A DNA stretch of 64,000 nucleotides from Candidatus Accumulibacter necessarius (GCA_017302435.1 JAFLDL010000018.1:1-64000), one strand, 5' to 3'; positions 8,604-17,350 are shown, counted from the first letter of the stretch. A program made the numbers and translations. The notes: generated by a model not told the origin, from the letters alone.

Positions 8604-9395
8604 TCAGTTGCCGTAGATGTCCATCGGGAAGTATTTCTTGCGGATCTCATCGTACTTGCCACTGGTGCGCAAGGCGGCGAGGGCCTTGTTCAGTTGCGCC
8701 TTGAGGTCCTGGTCCTTCTTGCGGACGGCAATGCCGATGCCTTCACCGATGACGGCGCGCTCTTCGGCGTTCTTGCCGAAGTACTGGTCACCGGCAATGC
8801 TGTAGCCAGAACCTTCCGGTTTGGTCAGGAAGCCGCCGTAGGCTTCCCAGTAGTCTGCGAAGGTCGCATCGACGCGGCCCGACTTGAGATCCAGGTAGGC
8901 CTCGTCCTGCTTGGCATAGCGGACGATTTCGACCCCCTTGCCAGCCCAGTACTTGGTGGCGAAATTGTCGGAAACGGTGCCGCGCTGAACCGCGACCTTC
9001 CTGCCTTTCAGGCTCGCCAGCTCGGGTCTCAGCGGCGACCCGGTCTTGGCAATCAGAACGACCGGCGAGGCATAGTACTTGTTGGTGAAGTCAACCTTGG
9101 CCTTTCGCTCCTCGGTGATCGACATCGAGGCGACGATGGCGTCGAACTTGCGCGCGATCAAGGCGGGGATCATGCCATCCCATTCCTGTTTCACCCAGGT
9201 ACATTTCGCTTTCATCTCGGTGCACAATGCGTTGCCGATATCGATGTCGAACCCTTTCAACGCGCCATCGGAACCCGTTTCATTGAATGGGGGGTAGGCG
9301 CCTTCGGATGCCATGCGGATTTCGGTCCATTCTTTGGCTGATAAACCGAAAGACGATAGCGCCAGAAGCGCCGACAGCAGAAGAACTTTTTTCAC
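8604..9395 (-). CDS. hisJ: Periplasmic lysine/arginine/ornithine (histidine)-binding protein
   Basis: 263 residues, SBP_bac_3 family. The GTG start at 9395 is preceded by a GGAGGAG ribosome binding site. The signal peptide is MKKVLLLSALLALSSFGLSA, with likely cleavage before KEWTEI. Mature features are typical of ArgT/HisJ: MASEGAYPPFNE, GFDIDIGNALC, WDGMIPALIARKFDAIVASMSIT, RVDATFADYWE. It captures the amino acid in the periplasm and delivers it to HisQMP. It is first in its operon and lies 248 bases downstream of kce on the same strand, so it may share the lysine-cluster transcript or have its own promoter. ArgT/LAO and HisJ cannot be separated reliably by eye; the lysine neighbourhood favours an ArgT-like role. 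Confidence 0.9.
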   Translation of the reverse strand: MKKVLLLSALLALSSFGLSAKEWTEIRMASEGAYPPFNETGSDGALKGFDIDIGNALCTEMKAKCTWVKQEWDGMIPALIARKFDAIVASMSITEERKAKVDFTNKYYASPVVLIAKTGSPLRPELASLKGRKVAVQRGTVSDNFATKYWAGKGVEIVRYAKQDEAYLDLKSGRVDATFADYWEAYGGFLTKPEGSGYSIAGDQYFGKNAEERAVIGEGIGIAVRKKDQDLKAQLNKALAALRTSGKYDEIRKKYFPMDIYGN

Positions 9396-9642
9396 TTTTT
9401 ATAACTCCTCCAAGATTGAGACAGGCCAATGGTGGCAAAAAAGCCAGCCTTAATCAACGGTTTTCTTTGCGCACGGTGCTGTGCTGCAGCAGTGCCGCGA
9501 TGAGGATTTCGACTCTTTCGACGAAACGCGAAAAACGCGAAATGCCTGCCGGCCCAGGGGAGTCGTGCCTGGAAGCTGAAACAGACCATGCCAGACGCGT
9601 TGTCTCTGCGCTGGCCAGGGTCGCTGAAGCGACTAACGCCGC

Positions 9643-10470
9643 TTAATGGTTGAGCGGGCGCGCGAGTCCTAGTATGGCGCGGGCTTCGTCCGGCGTCGCC
9701 ACGAGACGCTCCACTTCGCGGCTGATCCGGGCAATGCGGGCGACCAGCTGGGCATTGCTGGCCGCCAGTTCACCCTTGCGGAAGAAGACGTTGTCCTCGA
9801 AGCCGACACGGACATGGCCACCGAGAAGAATCGCCATCACCCCGAGCGGCAGCTGGGCCGGCCCGATGCCGGCCACCGTCCAGGTCGCACCGACCGGCAG
9901 TTGCGAGCGGAGGAACATCAGCGACTCGGGCGTCGCGGCCATCGCACCGGGAACGCCGAGCACGAGGTCGACATGCACCGGTGAATCAAGCAGTCCTTTC
10001 CTGATCCAGCGCTCTGCTGTCGTGAGCATGCCGGAATCGAAAATCTCCAGTTCCGGCTTGACGCCGTTTTCCTTCATCGTGCGCGCGAACACGGCCATGT
10101 CTGCCGGATGGTTGAGGAACACATCACCGCCAAAATTGACTGAGCCCATCGACAGGGTAGCCATTTCGGGAGCCAGTGTCACCGGCGCAAGTCGCTCTGC
10201 GGGTGTCATGCCGACTGCGCCGCCGGTCGACACCTGAATGATCACGTCGCAACGGGCACGAATAGCCGCGATGATCTCCCGATAGACCGCCTTGTCCTGG
10301 GTCGGCGTGCCATCCGGACGACGTGCGTGCAGGTGAACGATGGACGCCCCTGCCCTGACACAGGCTTCGGCCGCGGCTGCGATTTCGTCCGGCATGACCG
10401 GCAAGGCTGGTTGCTGTTCCTTGCTCACTTCCGCGCCGGTCAGGGCAGCGGTAATGATCAGTTTTTCCAT
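9643..10470 (-). CDS. kce: 3-keto-5-aminohexanoate cleavage enzyme
   Basis: 275 residues of the BKACE (formerly DUF849) family. Kce condenses 3-keto-5-aminohexanoate with acetyl-CoA to give acetoacetate and L-3-aminobutyryl-CoA. The zinc ligands His46 and His48 (IVHLHAR) and Glu14 (TGAEV) sit where they are known in characterised Kce; a later acidic motif GFEDN (Glu225) supplies the other expected ligand. Substrate motifs STGG and MGSVNFGGDVF are also present. It begins 14 bases after kal and closes the kam operon. BKACE members vary in substrate, but this operon makes the Kce assignment strong. Confidence 0.93.
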   Translation of the reverse strand: MEKLIITAALTGAEVSKEQQPALPVMPDEIAAAAEACVRAGASIVHLHARRPDGTPTQDKAVYREIIAAIRARCDVIIQVSTGGAVGMTPAERLAPVTLAPEMATLSMGSVNFGGDVFLNHPADMAVFARTMKENGVKPELEIFDSGMLTTAERWIRKGLLDSPVHVDLVLGVPGAMAATPESLMFLRSQLPVGATWTVAGIGPAQLPLGVMAILLGGHVRVGFEDNVFFRKGELAASNAQLVARIARISREVERLVATPDEARAILGLARPLNH

Positions 10471-10484
10471 TCCCGGCGCCGAGC

Positions 10485-10883
10485 CTAGCGTCGGATTCGC
10501 TGGCAGGCGACCGGCACCACGCAGGTGCCCGAGGCCTTACAGACGATGATCGGCTCGGCCAGCACATCGGCGGCTGACGGCTGACCAGCGATCCCGGCAG
10601 CTGCGATGACCTTGCGTGCTTCAAAGGCCATCTTGCGCGAGGTACGGCCCATCGACACGATGCGACCGCTCGCTTCGATGAAATCGCCGGCATGTACGGG
10701 GGCGAGAAACTCGATACTGTCGTAGGCGACGAACAAGCCCTCGTCGCCGTCGCTGCGGATCAGCAGCTCGGTCGCGACGTCGCCAAACAGATGCAACATT
10801 CTTGCGCCGTCAACGAGTCCGCCGGCGTAATGGGCATCGTGCGCGCTGATGCGCAAACGTATCAGGCTGGTCAGTTCTTGCAT
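10485..10883 (-). CDS. kal: 3-aminobutyryl-CoA ammonia-lyase
   Basis: 132 residues with a single hotdog domain ([33 protein letters not shown]). Kal removes ammonia from L-3-aminobutyryl-CoA to give crotonyl-CoA, the last dedicated step of the lysine pathway. I start at ATG 10883 because AAGGAG lies seven bases upstream; a frame extending to 10967 would overlap kamE and add unrelated residues. It sits 10 bases after kamE and 14 bases before kce. Hotdog proteins are often annotated as thioesterases; the operon identifies this one. Confidence 0.9.
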   Translation of the reverse strand: MQELTSLIRLRISAHDAHYAGGLVDGARMLHLFGDVATELLIRSDGDEGLFVAYDSIEFLAPVHAGDFIEASGRIVSMGRTSRKMAFEARKVIAAAGIAGQPSAADVLAEPIIVCKASGTCVVPVACQRIRR

Positions 10884-10893
10884 GGCGATCTCC

Positions 10894-11634
10894 TTAGGTT
10901 GAGTTTCTCTTGATCCATTCATGGACGGCGAACGACGCCACATCCTCGGCGTAGGTCCTGGTGCCAAAACCGGCGTCGTAACCGAGTTCCTTGGCCAGCT
11001 CGTGACTGATGCGCGGACCGCCGACGATCAGTATGACCCGGTCACGCAAACCTTCGGCTTCGAGCAGATCGGCAAGCCTGGTCAGGTTGTCAAGGTGGAT
11101 GTTCTTCTGTGTCACGATTTGCGACACCAGAATGACGTCGGCCTTTTCTTCAAGCGCCCTCTTGACTAGATCTTCGGAATCGACCTGCGCGCCGAGGTTG
11201 ATGGCGCGCATTTCGTGATAGCTCTCCAGACCTTTGTGGCCGTTGTAACCCTTCATGTTCATGATCGCATCGATGCCGACGGTATGGGCATCGGTTTCGA
11301 TGCAGGCACCGATGACGACCATCTTGCGGCGCATTTTCTCGGCGATCAGCCGGTTGACGCCCTCCTTGTCGAGGGTCTCGAACTCGGGCCGGGAGACCTT
11401 GATGCTTGACAGGTCGACCTGGTGCTTGCACTGACCATAGACGATGAAGAAGCTGAAGTCCTGACCCATGTCTTCGGCGTGCACGACCGCGGGTTCTGCC
11501 AGGCCCATCATCATCGCCAGTTGCCTGGCGCCTTCCTTGGCGGCGTCATCGAGGGCGACGGGCAGGGTGAAGGAGAGCTGGACGCGGCCGTCGTTGAGCG
11601 TATCGCCATAGGGCTTGACCAGTTTTTCGGCCAT
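10894..11634 (-). CDS. kamE: Lysine 5,6-aminomutase beta subunit
   Basis: 246 residues from ATG 11634, preceded by AGGAGGG and separated from the kamD stop by one base. The cobalamin-binding signature DAHTVG (D-x-H-x-x-G) supplies the cobalt-ligating histidine (His117 in this numbering). Eleven residues on, IMNMKGY provides Lys128, equivalent to the PLP-binding Lys144 of the clostridial beta subunit, where the same 11-residue spacing occurs. C-terminal [21 protein letters not shown] belongs to the Rossmann B12 domain. With KamD it moves the terminal amino group of L-beta-lysine (or D-lysine) to C5 using adenosylcobalamin and PLP. Confidence 0.95.
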   Translation of the reverse strand: MAEKLVKPYGDTLNDGRVQLSFTLPVALDDAAKEGARQLAMMMGLAEPAVVHAEDMGQDFSFFIVYGQCKHQVDLSSIKVSRPEFETLDKEGVNRLIAEKMRRKMVVIGACIETDAHTVGIDAIMNMKGYNGHKGLESYHEMRAINLGAQVDSEDLVKRALEEKADVILVSQIVTQKNIHLDNLTRLADLLEAEGLRDRVILIVGGPRISHELAKELGYDAGFGTRTYAEDVASFAVHEWIKRNST

Positions 11635-11635
11635 C

Positions 11636-13183
11636 TCACTGCCCTCCTGCAAGCATCAGGTTCGGAAACGGGTTGAAGTAGTCGCCGGACTTGGCAATCA
11701 CGCCGTCGAGGCCTTTGCCACCGTCCGCCTTGCGGGAGATTTCGGCAAACATGCCTTTGCTGATCGCTTGCGGCAGACCCATCCTTTCGATGTCGGCCAG
11801 AATCAGTTCGGTCTCGCTGAGCACACTCTGTGCGCGCCGCTCGATCTGACCGCCTCGCCTGAATTCGACTTCCGCGTGCAAATCGCGCATGGTGTTGAAG
11901 ACGTACTTCGCGTTCTGCACGGCGAGGAAACGGTCCTGGATGAACGGCGTGTGGATGGCCTCGGTCATCATGCCAAGCAGGTGAATATCCTGCTGCGTCA
12001 GCGTGCTGACGACGTTGAACAGAGCATCCTGGATGTGGCCCCGGAAAATGTTGCCGGTCATGTGCTTGGTCGGCGGCATGTACTTGAGCGACGCCTCGGG
12101 AAAGACCTGGCGGACCAGTTGCGCGTGGGCAATCTCCCAGAGGAAGCCGTTCTCCATCTCGGGATTGATCTCGAAGGCGTGCCCGAGACCCATCTGCTCC
12201 GGCTTGAGGCCGGACAGATAGGCAAACTGCTCGTTGATCAGTTGCGAAGCCAGCACGGTGTGCGCTGCTTCGCAGGCGTCGGCCGTCGTCAGGTAGTTGT
12301 CTTCACCGGTGTTGATGATGATCCCGGCGTAGGCATTGACCATCCGCGAGAAGAACTGGTCGATGAAGGTTCGTTTCATGTTGATGTCGCGGAAAATGAT
12401 GCCGTACATCGAATCGTTGAGCATCATGTCGAGCCGTTCCATCGCCCCGATGGCCGCGATTTCCGGCATGCACAAACCCGAGCAGTAGTTGGTCAGGCGA
12501 ATATAGCGACCGACCCTGGCACCCGCTTCGTCAAGCGCCGCGCGCATCAGGCGGAAGTTTTCCTGGGTAGCGTAGGTGCCGCCGAAACCTTCGGTGGTCG
12601 CGCCGTAGGGCACATAGTCGAGCAGGCTCTGGCCGGTCGAACGGATCACCGCGATGATGTCGGCACCCTGCTCAGCAGCCGCGCGAGCTTGGATGACGTC
12701 TTCGTGGATGTTGCCAGTGGCGACGATCAGGTAGAGCCACGGCCTGCGGCTTTCGCCAACCGATTTGATTTCGCTGTCGCGCCGTGCGCGCTGCCGAGCG
12801 ATATGCTCGCACATCTTGCGGGCTTCCGCTTCGCTGGCCGCACGGATCGCCTCTTCACCCTTGTGGCGCCGCATCGTCAGTTTGCCGGCGGCCACGGCTT
12901 CGGCGACCTGCTGCGCGGTACAGCCGCGTTCGATCATGGCACCGACAACGATTGCGGCGGCACCGTGCTGCAACAGGTCCTGCTCCTGCAAATGGCTCAC
13001 CAGACGATTCGGAAGGGGCACCATGTTTTCATCCACGCCATCGATGCCAAGCAGACGCAGCGTGGCGCGCTCGACCGTCGTCGTGGTGAACGGCTTCATT
13101 TGCTCGAAGACACTGCGCGCAATGCGCCGCGCCGAGTCACGCGCGCGGTCGATTTGTGCCTGATCCAGATGCAAACGCGTCAT
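11636..13183 (-). CDS. kamD: Lysine 5,6-aminomutase alpha subunit
   Basis: 515 residues, the TIM-barrel catalytic subunit of adenosylcobalamin- and PLP-dependent lysine 5,6-aminomutase. Characteristic stretches are DGVDENMVPLPNRLVSHLQ, STGQSLLDYVPYGATTEGFGGTYATQENFR, YIRLTNYCSGLCMPEIA and MPPTKHMTGNIFRGHIQD. Start ATG 13183 has AGGAG six bases upstream and overlaps the stop of the preceding gene (TGATG), implying translational coupling. The next gene, kamE, starts one base after the stop. In the pathway it acts on L-beta-lysine from KamA and yields 3,5-diaminohexanoate for Kdd. Confidence 0.95.
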   Translation of the reverse strand: MTRLHLDQAQIDRARDSARRIARSVFEQMKPFTTTTVERATLRLLGIDGVDENMVPLPNRLVSHLQEQDLLQHGAAAIVVGAMIERGCTAQQVAEAVAAGKLTMRRHKGEEAIRAASEAEARKMCEHIARQRARRDSEIKSVGESRRPWLYLIVATGNIHEDVIQARAAAEQGADIIAVIRSTGQSLLDYVPYGATTEGFGGTYATQENFRLMRAALDEAGARVGRYIRLTNYCSGLCMPEIAAIGAMERLDMMLNDSMYGIIFRDINMKRTFIDQFFSRMVNAYAGIIINTGEDNYLTTADACEAAHTVLASQLINEQFAYLSGLKPEQMGLGHAFEINPEMENGFLWEIAHAQLVRQVFPEASLKYMPPTKHMTGNIFRGHIQDALFNVVSTLTQQDIHLLGMMTEAIHTPFIQDRFLAVQNAKYVFNTMRDLHAEVEFRRGGQIERRAQSVLSETELILADIERMGLPQAISKGMFAEISRKADGGKGLDGVIAKSGDYFNPFPNLMLAGGQ

Positions 13184-14286
13184 CAACACACTCCTGTTTC
13201 GGTCAGTACTCGTTCGAGAATCACGTCACTGACCTCGTATTCGGGAAAGGCCAGGCGGGCGGCGCCGAGAAGGTCTTGAGCAACCATATGGCGGCCATGC
13301 GGCGAGAACGGATTCAAGGTGATGCCGGCAATATTGATCCGGCGAAAAGCCAGCAAGCGACCGCCTTGGCGGCGGAACCGCTGGACATCGGCGTGTTCGA
13401 TGAACAGCTTTGTGCCGTCGGCAACCACCAGCGTCAGACCGGGGTGTCGCGCAAGGAGCGCGTCGACCGTCAGCCAGAGTGCCTTACCGACAGCACCGCT
13501 GACCGCAATCGTGCCGAGTTCCCGGTCGGCAAATTCGACCAGCGTCGATCCGGCGTTGAGAGTGGCGATATCGGCGAGGAACAGGAGTCCGCCGCTGCGG
13601 TCCCAGATGCCGACGCCGCCTGACTCAAACACGGCCTGGCAGCGCGCCAGAATTTCCGGCCCGGCCTGGGGAATGGTCAGCGTTGCCAGTCGGTCGCGCG
13701 TCTTGCGGATGACATCCTGCACGCCACCGCCGATGGCGGCGCCAGTGGCCAGAATGATTCCGTCGGCGATGGCCGGTGAAGCGTGCTGGCTGCGACCGAG
13801 AGCCCCGTCGAGGATGATCAGTGCGCAACCGCACTGTCGCAATTGCGCGATGATCTTTTGCTGATCGGAACTGCGCGACGCGCCGGCAATCTCCATTTCG
13901 CCGTGGTCCAGCGCGCGGACGATGACGATTTCGCCCATCGGGCTATCCAGTCCGGTGGCGGCAAGGAGTTTCCAGCGGACCTTGGCGCGCAGCAACGTGT
14001 CGCGGGCGGTGGCGATGATGGAATCCGACCAAACCCGCACCGGTGGCTTCGGAAAGAAGAAGACCTGATCGCGGTCTTCCCCGTCGCGCCCGATCGAGGT
14101 CACGCCAATAGCCACGCCACCCTCGGCAGCGCAAGCCAGGAGATGGTTCAAAGCCACCGTCTTGCCGGTGTTCTTGGTCATCCCCATGACGGCGAGCGTC
14201 ATCAGGCCGCACTGGTCAATCCGGTGCCAGAGGGCGCTGGTACTCATGGCCGCCTGTCGGTTCAACTGAAGAGCTTGTTGGCCCAT
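13183..14286 (-). CDS. KamB-like P-loop protein, putative lysine 5,6-aminomutase accessory/reactivation factor
   Basis: 367 residues with an early P-loop, VMGMTKNTGKTVALNHLL (residues ~33-50), then a MobB- or ParA-like segment (VAIGVTSIGRDGEDRDQVFFFPKPPVRVWSDS) and CALIILDGALGR, which resembles a Walker B strand. It lies between kdd and kamD, the place where lysine-fermenting bacteria carry kamB/kamC accessory genes. B12 aminomutases inactivate during turnover and need ATP-driven reactivation, so a chaperone-like role for KamD/KamE is plausible but inferred. No second (KamC, MutS-like) gene is adjacent. I start at ATG 14286, seven bases after the kdd stop; ATG 14247 is an alternative with a weak GGCGG upstream. 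The 3' end overlaps the kamD start by one base. Confidence 0.65.
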   Translation of the reverse strand: MGQQALQLNRQAAMSTSALWHRIDQCGLMTLAVMGMTKNTGKTVALNHLLACAAEGGVAIGVTSIGRDGEDRDQVFFFPKPPVRVWSDSIIATARDTLLRAKVRWKLLAATGLDSPMGEIVIVRALDHGEMEIAGASRSSDQQKIIAQLRQCGCALIILDGALGRSQHASPAIADGIILATGAAIGGGVQDVIRKTRDRLATLTIPQAGPEILARCQAVFESGGVGIWDRSGGLLFLADIATLNAGSTLVEFADRELGTIAVSGAVGKALWLTVDALLARHPGLTLVVADGTKLFIEHADVQRFRRQGGRLLAFRRINIAGITLNPFSPHGRHMVAQDLLGAARLAFPEYEVSDVILERVLTETGVC

Positions 14287-14293
14287 GCGACTG

Positions 14294-15331
14294 CTAAACG
14301 TACAAGTCTTCGAATAGCTGGCGCAGCTTCGGGCTTTCGCGCAGCAGGGCAAGTGCGTAGACGGCGTGGTCCCTGGCGTAGCCGTTGCCAACAATCATAT
14401 CCACATCCTTGCCGACGCCTTCGGCACCCAGCGCGGCAGCGGTAAAGCTTGTCGCCATCGAGAAAAAGTAGACCTTGCCGCGGTCGCGGGTAGCCAGAAT
14501 GCTGCCCATTTCGGTATTCTGGATGTTGACGCAGTTGATCACCACATCGGCCATGCGGCCAGCAGTCACCTTGGCGATGGCGTCCATCATCGCCACAGCA
14601 TCGGTCGCATCGACCTGCACGGCGTGGTCAACCCAGCCGAGTTCGCGCATGCGCTGACAGTCGGCTGCAAATGGCGACACGCCGATTACGCAACCCGCCG
14701 GGCCGGCGCGCTTCCGCGCCTCGTACACGCATAGCGTGCCGGACTTACCGCCACCGCCAACCACCACCACGGTGTCGCCGGGGCGAACGAGGCGCGCAGT
14801 CTGCGCCGGCGCCCCCGCCACGTCGAGAATCGCCAGGGCCACCTTCTCGGGAATGTCGTCAGGCAGCTTGGCGTAAAGGCCGGTTTCGAAGAGAATCGCC
14901 TGCGCATCCACCTCGATCTGGTCCTTGTCGAGGCGAATTTCCTTGATCGTCCTGATCTGCAATGGGGTTAGGGATAGCGAAACCAGGGTGGCGATCCTGT
15001 CACCCACCTTGAGGTCGACCTTGCCGGCCAGTGCCGGACCAATCTCGGCAATCCGCCCGATCAGCATGCCGCCCGATCCGGTGACCGGATTATGATGTTT
15101 ACCACGCCGTTCAACGATGCCAAGCACGATGCTGGCGATCCTGGCGAGGTCCCCGGCAGCTTCCTGCTTGATCTGGGTGAAACTGGCCGCATCGATGTTC
15201 AGGGCGGCAACGTCAATCAGGATTTCGTTGTCGTAAATCGCCATTGAGTTGTCGATCTTCCATGCACCCTGGGGGAGCACGCCGATCGGTTCGAGCACGC
15301 GGTGCGTGCCGTATGGGGAGCCGTGTTGCAT
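14294..15331 (-). CDS. kdd: L-erythro-3,5-diaminohexanoate dehydrogenase
   Basis: 345 residues. The N-terminus MQHGSPYGTHRVLEPIGVLP is characteristic of Kdd. The central nucleotide-binding motif is VVVVGGGGKSGTLCVYEARK, followed by the MADVVINCVN and ATRDRGKVYFFSMATSFTAAALGAEG stretches of the family. Kdd oxidatively deaminates 3,5-diaminohexanoate to 3-keto-5-aminohexanoate with NAD(P)+, linking the aminomutases to Kce. It lies between kamA (about 90 bases upstream) and the KamB-like gene (7 bases downstream). There is little ambiguity given the operon. Confidence 0.94.
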   Translation of the reverse strand: MQHGSPYGTHRVLEPIGVLPQGAWKIDNSMAIYDNEILIDVAALNIDAASFTQIKQEAAGDLARIASIVLGIVERRGKHHNPVTGSGGMLIGRIAEIGPALAGKVDLKVGDRIATLVSLSLTPLQIRTIKEIRLDKDQIEVDAQAILFETGLYAKLPDDIPEKVALAILDVAGAPAQTARLVRPGDTVVVVGGGGKSGTLCVYEARKRAGPAGCVIGVSPFAADCQRMRELGWVDHAVQVDATDAVAMMDAIAKVTAGRMADVVINCVNIQNTEMGSILATRDRGKVYFFSMATSFTAAALGAEGVGKDVDMIVGNGYARDHAVYALALLRESPKLRQLFEDLYV

Positions 15332-15422
15332 GGTCGTAAGCCTGGTCAGATCTCAAAAAGGGGAGCGTCGCCACAGCGGCCGCATCGGTGCAACCGGTGT
15401 CTTGCGGCAATCAGTTGCTCAA

Positions 15423-16604
15423 TCAGTTGCTGTGCGTCGGTAGGGCGTAGTCGCGCCCAAGACCTGGCATCTCGACCGTTTTGCCGGCGTAGTTACGGCA
15501 CTTCACGGTCGTGCCCGACCCATCCGGCAGCTCTTCTTCCTTGACGTAGCTCGGAATGATCGGCAGCTTGCCGAGGCCGCCGAGGCCATCAACAATGAAC
15601 GTCGGAACCGCCGGACCGCTGATCCAGCCACGGAGACCTTCGTACAGTTCCAGCATGCGCTGATACGGCACAATGAAGTGGTGGGCGCCTTCAACCATGT
15701 CGGTCGAGTACACGTAGTAGGGACGAATCCCCATTTCGATCGCTTGCAGGAACAGTTCGCGCATGACCTCCACATCGTCATTGACGCCCTTCAGGCAGAC
15801 GGTTTGCAGACCCATCATGATGCCGGCCTTCTGCAGCATCTTCACCCGCTCGCGCAGCAGCGGCGTGATCTCCTTGGGGTGGTTGATGTGGGTATTGACC
15901 ATCTGCAGGCGGTGCTTTTCGAGCACGGCACAGAGTTCCGGTGTGATCCGGGTTGGCAGTTGAACGATCATCCGCGAGCCCATGCGCAGAAAGCGAACGT
16001 GCGGCGCGCGACGGCGGATCTCGCCGAGGATGTAGTCGAGTCGCTCGTCGCTGAAGGTCAGCGGATCACCACCCGAGAGCAGGACGTCCTGAATCTGCGT
16101 GTTGGCAGCGATGTAGTCGATCGACCGTTCGATCTCGTCTTTGTGCACGGAACCAGCGGGCTGCGACACCATGCGCTTGCGGGTGCAGAAGCGGCACAGG
16201 GTGGCGCAGGCATTGGAAACGAGGAAGAGCACGCGGCGCGGATAGCGGTGCACGATACTGGTACCGGGGACGGTATCGCCTTCTTCGCCGAGTTGATCAA
16301 GCAGGGTGACAAAGCCGGGCTTCGTCTCTTCGGCAAAGGTCGGCATGTATTGCAGACGGATGGGGCAAGCCGGATCCTCGCGATCCATCAGCTGTGCCAC
16401 ATAAGGCGTGATCGACACTGCGAACTTGCCATACACGGTCTCATCGACCTTCTCGACGTTGTTGAGGACGTCGTTGAGTTCACAGTGGTGCGTGTAACGG
16501 CGCGCGAACTGCTTCTGCCACGATTCTGCCGACGGATCGTAGGCATCCAGCGCTTCCCGGGTGAGCAACTTGTTCTGGATATTGAATTCGATTGTCTGCA
16601 GCAT
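15423..16604 (-). CDS. kamA: Lysine 2,3-aminomutase (radical SAM, PLP)
   Basis: 393 residues. The radical-SAM [4Fe-4S] motif CATLCRFC gives Cys133, Cys137 and Cys140 (CxxxCxxC). The PLP-binding lysine is Lys346 in GLGGLGKLPIIPSYV, the counterpart of the GGGGK loop of clostridial enzymes. ATG 16604 is preceded by GAGAGGAGAA. The enzyme converts L-lysine to L-beta-lysine, the first step of the pathway. EpmB, which modifies elongation factor P, is related, but the gene order here (kamA-kdd-kamB-like-kamD-kamE-kal-kce) shows a catabolic role. It is the first gene of the operon and diverges from an Lrp-type regulator, with a perfect inverted repeat between them. Confidence 0.95.
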   Translation of the reverse strand: MLQTIEFNIQNKLLTREALDAYDPSAESWQKQFARRYTHHCELNDVLNNVEKVDETVYGKFAVSITPYVAQLMDREDPACPIRLQYMPTFAEETKPGFVTLLDQLGEEGDTVPGTSIVHRYPRRVLFLVSNACATLCRFCTRKRMVSQPAGSVHKDEIERSIDYIAANTQIQDVLLSGGDPLTFSDERLDYILGEIRRRAPHVRFLRMGSRMIVQLPTRITPELCAVLEKHRLQMVNTHINHPKEITPLLRERVKMLQKAGIMMGLQTVCLKGVNDDVEVMRELFLQAIEMGIRPYYVYSTDMVEGAHHFIVPYQRMLELYEGLRGWISGPAVPTFIVDGLGGLGKLPIIPSYVKEEELPDGSGTTVKCRNYAGKTVEMPGLGRDYALPTHSN

Positions 16605-16720
16605 GCGATTCTCCTCTCCGGTGCGATTGATTGAATTTCGATCAAGGCGACGACAGAGGCGCAGTTTAGGGACGGGTCGCGCCGGCAGAAACAGGCAACC
16701 TGCCTGAAACATCGCAAAAA

Positions 16721-16741
16721 AATCAGTCATACTGACTGATT
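16721..16741. promoter_or_regulatory. Probable Lrp/AsnC-type operator between kamA and its regulator
   Basis: A perfect inverted repeat: AATCAGTCA (16721-16729), spacer TAC, TGACTGATT (16733-16741). It ends 24 bases before the regulator ATG and lies about 117 bases upstream of the kamA start. Lrp/AsnC proteins bind short inverted repeats and usually autoregulate from a divergent promoter, so this is the natural candidate site. Binding itself is inferred. Confidence 0.7.
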
Positions 16742-16765
16742 CTGCGGCAATCCGAAGGAAAAGCA

Positions 16766-17209
16766 ATGGCGAGAACCCTGGACAATCTCGATCAGCAGCT
16801 GATTGAACTGCTCAAGGTCAATGCCCGCCTGCCGGTCGTCACGCTGGCCAAGTCACTGGGTTGCGCCAGAAGCACCGTGCAACTGCGCCTGAAAGCACTG
16901 GAGGACAGCGGCGTCATTTCGGGCTACACGGTGAGCGTCAAGAAGCGGCAGCAAGATTCGAGCATTCGGGCGATGGTGTTGATCTCGAGCGATTCCAAGA
17001 CCGAATTCGACGTCATCAAGGGACTGACACGGCGGCATGAGATCGTCAAGCTCTATTCGATCAGCGGCCGCTACGATCTGTGCGCGATACTGACGACCGA
17101 ATCGACCCAGGAGCTCGATGCGGTCATCGACAAGATTCGCGCAATCAAGGGTGTGGTCGACACCTTTTCAACCATCGTGCTCTCCACCAAGCTGGATCGT
17201 CCGGAGTAA
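16766..17209 (+). CDS. Lrp/AsnC-family transcriptional regulator of the lysine cluster
   Basis: 147 residues. An N-terminal winged helix (LDQQLIELLKVNARLPVVTLAKSLG, recognition helix CARSTVQLRLKALEDSG) is followed by the RAM/AsnC ligand-binding domain (VKLYSISGRYDLCAILTTESTQELDAVIDKI). ATG 16766 has AAGGAA upstream. It is transcribed divergently from kamA across a 161-base region carrying a perfect 21-base inverted repeat. The likely role is sensing lysine or a pathway intermediate and controlling the kam operon and itself. The inducer and the sign of regulation are unknown. Confidence 0.88.
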   Translation: MARTLDNLDQQLIELLKVNARLPVVTLAKSLGCARSTVQLRLKALEDSGVISGYTVSVKKRQQDSSIRAMVLISSDSKTEFDVIKGLTRRHEIVKLYSISGRYDLCAILTTESTQELDAVIDKIRAIKGVVDTFSTIVLSTKLDRPE

Positions 17210-17212
17210 GGG

Positions 17213-17350
17213 CTGACCGTTGTCGTCAAAGCCTTGGCCCACGCCCTGCCAGTTGCCTCGCCGCCAGAGCCGCTGGATCAGACGGTTGACTCCCATCGTT
17301 TGTTTTGAGCTTGAAGAGATAGCGCTGCCCATCCAGGATCGACTGCAGCC
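17213..17350 (-). pseudogene. Frameshifted remnant resembling a DDE (IS1380-like) transposase
   Basis: On the minus strand one frame reads DGQRYLFKLK and, after a one-base shift, continues MGVNRLIQRLWRRGNWQGVG before running into the 3' end of the Lrp gene. The joined pattern YLFKLK-x-T-x-x-V-x-x-LI-x-RL resembles the middle of IS1380-type transposases. No terminal repeats or catalytic triad are visible. This is a low-confidence reading of a short decayed segment. Confidence 0.35.

Noticed and set aside
11615-13279. Long plus-strand open frame opposite kamD/kamE
   Set aside because: It is antisense to two strongly recognised genes with intact motifs; high GC content produces such frames, and no ribosome binding site or family match supports it.
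15423-16604. EpmB (EF-P lysine aminomutase) instead of KamA
   Set aside because: The operon context with kamDE, kdd, kce and kal shows a catabolic lysine 2,3-aminomutase.
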